Assembly (NCBI GenBank): GCA_013911195.1
Contig: JACETS010000145.1
Coordinates: 1-6,601 of the forward strand
Source: Verrucomicrobiales bacterium
GTDB lineage: Bacteria > Verrucomicrobiota > Verrucomicrobiia > Verrucomicrobiales > DEV007
Reading direction: 5' to 3'
Length of the DNA: 6,601 bases
Below, one piece after another: positions 1 to 5,513 of this stretch. Within the stretch, counting starts at the first letter, position 1. Each line of letters begins with the position of its first letter. Made by a program: the position numbers and the translations under genes. The notes beneath the pieces were generated by a model. The model ran no database searches. It was not told the origin of the DNA and saw only the letters and a list, made by a program, of their open reading frames with translations.

Positions 1-30
1 GTCCTTGAGTTTGACATTAATTCATGATGT

Positions 31-1422
31 TTAGCTATCCTCAGAGCTATCAAAAGCATCATCGGAGAACCCGGTTGTCTCTTCCTTTGGTTTAAGGAAT
101 ACTTTAGCACAAACTGTTGAAACGGACAATAGAACTACAATAATTATTAGTATTGTTTGAAGGGGGATACCACCGCTCTCCTCTGGCTCTGGTGTGGTCG
201 GATTGATATTTGAATTAGAATTCCTCTGACTATCTTTAGCTGCGGTTAATGCATCCTCTTCAGCTTTTTTCTTCTCTTTTACCTCTTTTTCACTATCTTC
301 TTTTTCTTTTCTTTCTATTTCTGCTGCTGCAATGGCTGCCGCTCTCTCAGCTTCTTGTTTTTCCTTTAAACCATTGTCAATTTTATCTGATAGGTCATCA
401 ATTGCTTGGCCTCTTGCTCCATTAGTTTTTGCAACTGCCAATTCTTTTTTGGCATTTTCTAGGTCTCCAGAAGATACATTTAAGAAAGCATTTGAGAGCG
501 CTACGGATGTCGTTCGATTAGTCGTTAAATTAATTGATTCTAATCTTTTAGTTTCTTTCACTATTGTTTGTCTTGCACCTTGGATGCTTTTTAGGTCCCA
601 TTGATTGATAGGTAACCAGACTTTTTTCATTGTTTGGGCCTCCTCAACCTTCTCCTGAAATTTTTTCATTGCTGACTGGAATGCTTGCTCAGTGCGTAAT
701 TTATCTTGAGCGTCCATGGACTTATATTGTTCCTCTCTTTCTTTGGTGCGGATTTGGTATGCCTTTTCTTCTCTAGTCAAAATTATATCGTATTTTGGGA
801 GGATCTCTAAAGTGGCAGGTATTGAGTTCGTATAGGCTATTGAATGAGGAAATTTATTTTGTAATTCTTCAAAATAATTAAATGCCTCTTGAAAATTTCC
901 TTTCTTTGACATTGTTTGCATCCTAGCCAAAACAATGCGAGCAGAGTGATTATAATTATCTTTTGTTGCCTCCTCTGGACTTATCCAATTGCCATTTAAT
1001 TTAACGCTTCCTGATTCAATTAAAGCCTTTTCTTTCTTTAATTCATCAACAACTTCTTGAACTTTCCCCTTAAGTTTACTTGCTGGAAAGGTATTCAAAA
1101 ATTCTGTTAGAGATCCATTTATAATTTCATCATACTCTTCAGCACTTAGTAAATCATCAGTAGGTAATATTCCATTAAGCTTTTTGAATGCTTTTTCATC
1201 TTCAGGTTCTTTTTGTATTTCTAGTACATCAGATCGCTTGACCGTTTTGATGTCGTTAATACTTTTTGTGACTTTATACTCTATTGTGATCGAGTCTGTT
1301 GTTTCCTCTAGAATTTTCCCTTCAAGAACAGTGCCGTTTTTAAGTTTAATGCTATCTGCTGATAGATTATTAATGAGAAAAATAAATGCTATGATTAGAT
1401 GGCTTAAGGACTTATTGGACAT
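31..1422 (-). CDS. Secreted, membrane-anchored protein with SH3/Sm-like N-terminal barrel and C-terminal coiled coil
   Basis: Function unknown; predicted to sit in the envelope, anchored by one C-terminal helix. I chose the ATG at 1422 (463 residues) because it puts a signal peptide at the very N-terminus: Met-Ser-Asn-Lys, a hydrophobic core (LIIAFIFLI) and likely cleavage after LSA at residue 22. A TTG at 1464 would add 14 residues and bury that signal. Residues about 23-75 (DSIKLKNGTVLEGKI through RSDVLEIQ) look like a small SH3/Sm-type barrel seen in secreted proteins of Planctomycetota and Verrucomicrobiota. A GNWISPEEA motif follows near 144-152, then a TPR-like helical stretch (GNFQEAFNYFEELQNKFP, about 175-192). 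Residues about 352-396 are Ala/Glu/Lys-rich, probably coiled coil, followed by an Asn/Ser/Pro/Glu linker, a membrane helix at about 419-443 and an acidic tail. Divergent from the ParA-like gene. The reading frame is secure; the domain assignments are inference. Confidence 0.85.
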   Translation of the reverse strand: MSNKSLSHLIIAFIFLINNLSADSIKLKNGTVLEGKILEETTDSITIEYKVTKSINDIKTVKRSDVLEIQKEPEDEKAFKKLNGILPTDDLLSAEEYDEIINGSLTEFLNTFPASKLKGKVQEVVDELKKEKALIESGSVKLNGNWISPEEATKDNYNHSARIVLARMQTMSKKGNFQEAFNYFEELQNKFPHSIAYTNSIPATLEILPKYDIILTREEKAYQIRTKEREEQYKSMDAQDKLRTEQAFQSAMKKFQEKVEEAQTMKKVWLPINQWDLKSIQGARQTIVKETKRLESINLTTNRTTSVALSNAFLNVSSGDLENAKKELAVAKTNGARGQAIDDLSDKIDNGLKEKQEAERAAAIAAAEIERKEKEDSEKEVKEKKKAEEDALTAAKDSQRNSNSNINPTTPEPEESGGIPLQTILIIIVVLLSVSTVCAKVFLKPKEETTGFSDDAFDSSEDS

Positions 1423-1518
1423 TGATTTTGGGGTTATTATTAGTGAGATAAAATTGCTGAACAAAAAATGGAATCTGTAAAATTGCAGGAATTATTGAAA
1501 TGTCCAACAGTGTTTCTA

Positions 1519-1566
1519 AATAAGTGATTAATCGAACATTAACGGAAATTATTCTGCTCACTTATT
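1519..1566. repeat. Perfect 9-bp inverted repeat with 30-base spacer
   Basis: AATAAGTGA at 1519-1527 is exactly complementary to TCACTTATT at 1558-1566. A second, shorter repeat is nested against the left arm: TTAAT (1528-1532) and ATTAA (1538-1542) around CGAAC. It could be a pair of operator half-sites or an RNA hairpin. In AT-rich sequence, chance is also possible. Confidence 0.4.
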
Positions 1567-1586
1567 ATTAGGTCTCCTTGCCAGCA

Positions 1587-1609
1587 GGAAAAAAAGATAA
1601 TTTTTTTCC
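1587..1609. repeat. A-tract/T-tract inverted repeat upstream of parA-like gene
   Basis: GG followed by seven A (1587-1595) and seven T followed by CC (1601-1609) form a perfect 9-bp inverted repeat around GATAA. It lies just upstream of the TATAAT at 1632, where the -35 region would be. Adjacent A- and T-tracts about one helical turn apart suggest bent DNA or a protein-binding site controlling the parA-like operon. It is not a typical terminator because the stem is almost entirely A-T. Confidence 0.45.
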
Positions 1610-1631
1610 AATTAATTCTATTAAAAACTTT

Positions 1632-1637
1632 TATAAT
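1632..1637 (+). promoter_or_regulatory. Candidate -10 box for the parA-like operon
   Basis: A consensus TATAAT sits 29 bases before the GTG start at 1667, which would give a leader of roughly 20-25 bases. No good -35 hexamer lies at 16-18 bases upstream; the region there is the T7CC arm of the inverted repeat. Activator dependence or a chance match in AT-rich DNA are both possible. Confidence 0.4.
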
Positions 1638-1666
1638 ATTATAGAACGAGAGATATTTTTATTTGC

Positions 1667-2479
1667 GTGAATGTAATTGTAATTGCTAGTCAGAAAGGAG
1701 GAGTTGGTAAGACTACTGCTGCAATAAACTTATCTTATTCAATGGCGAATAAAGGATACAGGGTCGTTTTAATTGATACGGATTCTCAAGGTTCTGTGGG
1801 TCATTCTTTATCTCGAAACACAAAAAAGAGATATGGTTTTTATGATGCTATTCTTGGTGAAGTATCTTTCGAAGAACTCATTATTAATACAAAATTGCCC
1901 AACTATCATATCATAACCGCAGGGTATCAAAGTGATCTCATTGATGAGCACCAGATTGACATAAACAATTTTTCAAACAAGGTGAGATTATTGTTTCAAG
2001 ATTTAAATGCACAAGAGGTTGATTTCGTTGTTGTTGACACTTCAGCAGGAATAGGTGCCATTACTGCCAGTATAATAAAACAAAGTACTACGATAATAAT
2101 TCCTCAGCAGGCCGAACCATTGGGAGTTAGATCAGTTCCACAAGTATTAAAAAAAATCCTTGGTATTCGAAGAGAAGGTTCAAAGATTAATGTTGCGGGT
2201 ATTTTGATGACAATGGTTAACTCTCAGTTAAGAGAATGTGTGGAAGCTGAGTCGCAATTAAGATCAGTATTACCTCCCAGCATAATGTTCCAAACTTCGA
2301 TTCCTAGGGATAATGTCTTTTTAAGGGCTAGTAGTTTAGGCGTGCCTGTAGGATTATTATCGAAAAACCCATTACCTGCTGCCATTATTTTCGATCAAGT
2401 TGTGGCGGAGCTAGAAATTAAACTAGGGATATCTAATATTAGTACACAAGAAAATGGCATCAAAGGATTATTGGATTGA
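1667..2479 (+). CDS. ParA/MinD-family ATPase (orphan, no ParB seen)
   Basis: A 270-residue ATPase of the deviant Walker A (ParA/MinD/Soj) family. These proteins dimerise on ATP, bind DNA or membrane, and position plasmids, chromosome origins or protein cargo. The P-loop KGGVGKTT lies at residues 10-17, with signature Lys10 and catalytic Lys15. The switch I motif LIDTDSQGS is at about 35-43, and the Walker B strand VVVDTSAGIG at 121-130 has Asp124 and the DTSAG form that resembles MinD. The ParA-like motif IPRDNVFLRASSLGVPV is at about 212-228. There is no N-terminal DNA-binding extension and no clear C-terminal amphipathic helix of the MinD type, so it resembles the short, chromosomally encoded ParA class. 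The GTG start places Met directly before the first beta-strand; no Shine-Dalgarno sequence is visible. The next gene overlaps by 26 bases, implying a two-gene operon. ParA-type membership is certain; its cargo is unknown. Confidence 0.93.
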   Translation: MNVIVIASQKGGVGKTTAAINLSYSMANKGYRVVLIDTDSQGSVGHSLSRNTKKRYGFYDAILGEVSFEELIINTKLPNYHIITAGYQSDLIDEHQIDINNFSNKVRLLFQDLNAQEVDFVVVDTSAGIGAITASIIKQSTTIIIPQQAEPLGVRSVPQVLKKILGIRREGSKINVAGILMTMVNSQLRECVEAESQLRSVLPPSIMFQTSIPRDNVFLRASSLGVPVGLLSKNPLPAAIIFDQVVAELEIKLGISNISTQENGIKGLLD

Positions 2480-3143
2480 CCCAGATGAGTTGTCTCAATT
2501 AGGTCAGGAGTTGGCTAAAGAAAATACAGGCTTTGAAATTGAAGACTTAGATATCAAAGCTCTCGAAAGTTATTCACTTAGCCAGCAATTAACGAATACT
2601 GAAGAATCAATTTCCCATGAAAGCGATATTGATATTTTAAAGATTGGTTCACAACTGGCAGAAATAAAGAGGCGAGCACAAAAAAGTGGAATCATTACAA
2701 CAAAAACTGAGAATAATGAATTAGATGAACATTCAGATGCTAAGCCTTTATTATCTCAATTGATATCCGGTGAATCTCTAGTGTTAAGATTGAATGCTTT
2801 TGTAAGATGGGCTCATTCTCAAGAATCGCTGACTGGCATTTTTATTTCTGATAGATCTGGCAATGAGTTAATTGAATCCGGAGCAGATCCGGTAATTGTA
2901 AATTCCGGCATTGAGCTAGCAAAGCCATTCTTCAACGAAATTAACAATAATCCGAATCATATCAGCGGTCCTATTCGATCAAATTATCAAGTCATAGACT
3001 GGGAGGGCTCTGATCTGACGGTATTCGTAACTAATTCGCTTTATGGAGTTCATGTATTGGGAATTTTAAGCCAAGGCCAGATTATCGAATCCCAATTTTC
3101 TTATTACCGTGAGGGTTTTTGTTTGGTTATGGGTATCAAATGA
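2454..3143 (+). CDS. Roadblock/LC7-like protein, probable partner of the ParA-like ATPase
   Basis: A 229-residue soluble protein with no signal peptide or membrane helix. Residues 1-97 are acidic and probably partly disordered, beginning with a helix-like WIDPDELSQLGQELA (7-21) and including a basic patch IKRRAQK (71-77). Residues about 98-229 follow the Roadblock/LC7 order: a long helix (98-126), a hairpin GIFISDRSGNELIESG (128-143), a helix (145-168), three strands (about 178-185, 187-194, 197-206) and a final helix (208-225). Roadblock proteins such as MglB regulate small GTPases or act as dimeric scaffolds; no GTPase is encoded here. The ATG lies inside the end of the ParA-like gene in another frame (26-base overlap), which suggests translational coupling and a shared job. 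The gene is secure; the fold is inferred from secondary-structure pattern only. Confidence 0.8.
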   Translation: MASKDYWIDPDELSQLGQELAKENTGFEIEDLDIKALESYSLSQQLTNTEESISHESDIDILKIGSQLAEIKRRAQKSGIITTKTENNELDEHSDAKPLLSQLISGESLVLRLNAFVRWAHSQESLTGIFISDRSGNELIESGADPVIVNSGIELAKPFFNEINNNPNHISGPIRSNYQVIDWEGSDLTVFVTNSLYGVHVLGILSQGQIIESQFSYYREGFCLVMGIK

Positions 3144-5274
3144 ATTGTCCTGAATAGCTATTAATTTTTTTTCTCAAAACAGTACCCGTTAAAATCATTG
3201 AGATTATTATAAAAAGAGATAGCACAAAGAAGTTGAAATTGGTTGTGCTGAAATCACGTCCACCTAAGGTTTTTTCTTTAGCTAAAAATATATTTGGTTT
3301 GCTGCTATTGTTATTTGTATAGTTTCTATAATCTTCAATTTCTATTTCTGCAGCAGTTATTAAATCATTGACCTTATTGTTTAAGAATAATTCAGTAGAA
3401 CTTAGATCTCCATCAACGAAATAATCCTGAGCATTAAATGTATTATCTTCCAAGGAGGTGTTAATTTTCTCAATTAATTTGATTATTTTATTTGAGTCTT
3501 TTCCTTTTATGCCAAAAAGCAAAGTGTAGGCTTCTTTATGTTGGCTTAATTTGTTTTTTTCGCTTTTACTAAGTTCTTTTTTATTTAGCAGTTTTGTTTT
3601 TGTTTTTTCAATGCTGGTCAAAGTTTCATTGAGTAAGTTATATTTGTTTTGAGAAATAATGAGTGACTCATAGGACCACCTCAATGGAATCAAATTACAA
3701 AATTCTGGGACTTTGTTGTTCAAGGAATGAGTGGAATGACCTTTTTTAAGATAAAGAAATGGGTTGATTTGATTGTATTCAATCAAAGCTCCAGCCAAAA
3801 GTATTTGCGGGATGATAACCACTGGAATTAACGAGAGTGCCGTTATGTGAGACTTTGATATAGCTGAAATTAGTAATCCAATAGATGCACCAACTAAGTT
3901 TGTCATGACTATCCACAAAATGTAATACCAATGCATATGATGAATCTCTAATATTGAATTACCGATCCATACATAAATCCAAGATTGAGCTATAGCAATA
4001 AAGGACAAGACTATGAATTTTGATAATATATAGTGAGTTAGAATGATACCATGGCCTCGCTCCCTTGATAAAATTCTCTTATCTCTCATTATTTCTCCTG
4101 CGCTATTGGTCAGTCCAAGAAACATCGCTACGACTAGAGAAATGAAGATATAGGCAGGGATGTGAGGAGCATCTGAAAATGTATAATTTTGCGTTTCTGA
4201 ATAACGTAAAACTCCAGCTACAAAAAATGCTAATATAGGGGAAATCAATAGACCTGAAAATAATCCAGATTTATTTCTTACCTTAGTCAATAATGCGCGC
4301 CAAAAATGAGTTGTAAGTTGTTTGTGACTCCGTTTCTTTGCGGTAAATACTGCAGATGATTGAGGTTTATTTGATTTATCATCTGATGGTTCATCAGGAT
4401 TATATGTCTTTTCTATTTCTGATAATTTGTATTCATTTTTTGTATCAAAATTTATTTGAAGCAATTCTAGTATGAACTCCGGAGAATCTAAACTTTGAAT
4501 TTGTAGCAACTCTGAAGGTTGCTTTTGAAGTGATTCATCTATGCAATCTTGGAGATGTTTTTTGAAACTGTTTTCCATTTCATCAGGAGTTCCAAAAAAA
4601 GCCAAGCTCCCTTTTGCATCAATTAGTAATGCTTTATCAAATGATTTAAATAGCTTTCTACTAGGCTGATGTATGCTGACAAAACATATTTTTGAATCGC
4701 TCCTTTTTTTTATACAATTAACAATGTTCTCTGAGTCATATGAGGAGAGCCCTGTAGTTGGTTCATCAATTAACAATAAGGGGGCGTTACTTGTGAGTTC
4801 TAAACCAACATTCAGGCGTTTTCTTTCACCTCCTGAGAGTAGCTTATGAAAATGGTCTCCAGGAACAACTTTATCCTTCTCTATGAGTAAAAGTTCTTCC
4901 AAAAGATTTTGTGTTTTATTTTTACATTCCTCTTTACTGAAATCTGGTCGTCTGATTGAGGTTGCGAAATTTATATTTTCACGAACACTTAACAATGAGT
5001 CGAAGGATTCTTCTTCTGGAGCATAACAAATATGAGAGCGAATTTCTTTTAGGTTTTCATATAATGATTGCCCATTACAAAAAATTTCCCCTTTATTAGG
5101 TTTTAACTGCCCAGCTAAAATTTTTAATATTGTACTTTTCCCGCAACCACTTGGGCCAAGTACACAAATTAATTCTCCAGTTGTAACCTTAAGATTTAAT
5201 TTGTTTATAGCATTCGAACCGTCGCCGTAGCCGTGACTGACGTTTCGTAATTCTATGGTTTCAATCTCAAGCAT
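3136..5274 (-). CDS. ABCG-like ABC transporter, fused ATPase and permease
   Basis: A 712-residue half-transporter with the ATPase first and the membrane domain second, as in the ABCG/White family. It is expected to dimerise in the cytoplasmic membrane and export an unknown, probably lipophilic, substrate. The nucleotide-binding domain spans about 5-235: Walker A GPSGCGKST (40-48), signature LSGGE (146-150), Walker B LLLIDE (166-171) and H-loop His202 in SIHQPS. The Q-loop position appears to be Glu87 (YAPEEES) instead of Gln. A charged linker (about 240-320) leads to helices near 338-356, 372-389, 411-437, 450-471, 478-498 and 679-698. The loop between the last two helices is about 180 residues with a Lys/Glu-rich, coiled-coil-like part (about 553-610), longer than in typical ABCG proteins. 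It reads divergently from ftsH and overlaps the Roadblock-like gene tail to tail by 8 bases. The ATG at 5274 has no clear Shine-Dalgarno sequence. Family assignment is firm; the substrate is unknown. Confidence 0.92.
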   Translation of the reverse strand: MLEIETIELRNVSHGYGDGSNAINKLNLKVTTGELICVLGPSGCGKSTILKILAGQLKPNKGEIFCNGQSLYENLKEIRSHICYAPEEESFDSLLSVRENINFATSIRRPDFSKEECKNKTQNLLEELLLIEKDKVVPGDHFHKLLSGGERKRLNVGLELTSNAPLLLIDEPTTGLSSYDSENIVNCIKKRSDSKICFVSIHQPSRKLFKSFDKALLIDAKGSLAFFGTPDEMENSFKKHLQDCIDESLQKQPSELLQIQSLDSPEFILELLQINFDTKNEYKLSEIEKTYNPDEPSDDKSNKPQSSAVFTAKKRSHKQLTTHFWRALLTKVRNKSGLFSGLLISPILAFFVAGVLRYSETQNYTFSDAPHIPAYIFISLVVAMFLGLTNSAGEIMRDKRILSRERGHGIILTHYILSKFIVLSFIAIAQSWIYVWIGNSILEIHHMHWYYILWIVMTNLVGASIGLLISAISKSHITALSLIPVVIIPQILLAGALIEYNQINPFLYLKKGHSTHSLNNKVPEFCNLIPLRWSYESLIISQNKYNLLNETLTSIEKTKTKLLNKKELSKSEKNKLSQHKEAYTLLFGIKGKDSNKIIKLIEKINTSLEDNTFNAQDYFVDGDLSSTELFLNNKVNDLITAAEIEIEDYRNYTNNNSSKPNIFLAKEKTLGGRDFSTTNFNFFVLSLFIIISMILTGTVLRKKINSYSGQFI
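3153..3172 (+). terminator. Weak candidate terminator after the parA-like operon
   Basis: A 10-base palindrome AATAGCTATT (3153-3162) is followed within two bases by a run of eight T (3165-3172), ten bases after the stop at 3143. The stem is short and A-T rich, so intrinsic termination would be weak. It lies inside the 3' end of the convergent ABC gene, where it encodes ordinary residues. Confidence 0.2.
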
Positions 5275-5513
5275 CAGGAGTTACGATTTGAGAAGTAATT
5301 GTGTTTCAATATTTGCCATGGATCTGTAATTAGTAAAATGCCGTTTTATTGAATAAATCTTAATAAATTAAGTGAATTTTTTATTTAATCACTAAAATCA
5401 TGTTATAAGGTATGGGACTACGACTTTACTGACTAGTTTGTAATTAAACATAATTTCATTAGTTTCTAGTTCTGTAATGTATTATTAATATATTAAAGTT
5501 TACCCTCGAGAAT
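5275..5513. promoter_or_regulatory. Divergent intergenic region between ABC transporter gene and ftsH
   Basis: This 239-base, very AT-rich gap must hold the promoters of both genes. It contains a short palindrome TTTATT-G-AATAAA (5345-5357) and TAAGTGA at 5369-5375 with TCACT at 5389-5393. The TAAGTGA heptamer is also the core of the left arm of the repeat at 1519. No ORF or RNA gene is supported here. Confidence 0.55.
5425..5454 (+). promoter_or_regulatory. Candidate promoter for ftsH
   Basis: TTTACT (5425-5430) and CATAAT (5449-5454) are separated by 18 bases and match 4/6 and 5/6 of the sigma-70 consensus. Transcription would begin near 5461, giving a leader of about 53 bases before the ATG at 5514. 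The AT-rich context makes chance matches common. Confidence 0.3.

Larger units (their letters stand above)
1423..1666. promoter_or_regulatory. Divergent intergenic region between envelope-protein gene and parA-like gene
   Basis: This 244-base AT-rich gap separates two head-to-head genes, so it must hold both promoters. It contains two perfect inverted repeats (1519-1566 and 1587-1609) and a TATAAT box at 1632-1637, each listed separately. I see no convincing minus-strand promoter pair and no Shine-Dalgarno sequence before the ATG at 1422. No small ORF or RNA gene is supported. Confidence 0.6.

Noticed and set aside
1..17. On the minus strand, ATG at 17 followed by Ser-Asn-Ser-Arg codons could be the start of a gene downstream of the envelope-protein gene.
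   Set aside because: Only five codons are visible, with no ribosome binding site; it cannot be told from chance.
332..604. Plus-strand open frame of 90 codons inside the envelope-protein gene.
   Set aside because: Antisense shadow of the real gene with no recognisable domain.
1423..1464. TTG start at 1464 for the envelope-protein gene, adding 14 residues.
   Set aside because: It would place a polar and hydrophobic stretch before an otherwise well-formed signal peptide; the ATG at 1422 is better.
1184..1480. Plus-strand open frame of 98 codons across the signal-peptide end of the envelope-protein gene.
   Set aside because: Antisense shadow; its composition reflects the complement of the coding strand.
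1587..1609. Intrinsic terminator at the A7/T7 repeat.
   Set aside because: The stem has only two G-C pairs and no upstream gene on the plus strand ends here; a regulatory site is more likely.
2454..2479. Programmed frameshift fusing the ParA-like and Roadblock-like proteins.
   Set aside because: No slippery heptamer is visible, and the second gene has its own ATG with a structured-looking N-terminus.
1667..2479. Plasmid or phage partition locus.
   Set aside because: No ParB, no replication gene, no centromere-like repeats, and the ABC transporter and ftsH context is chromosomal.
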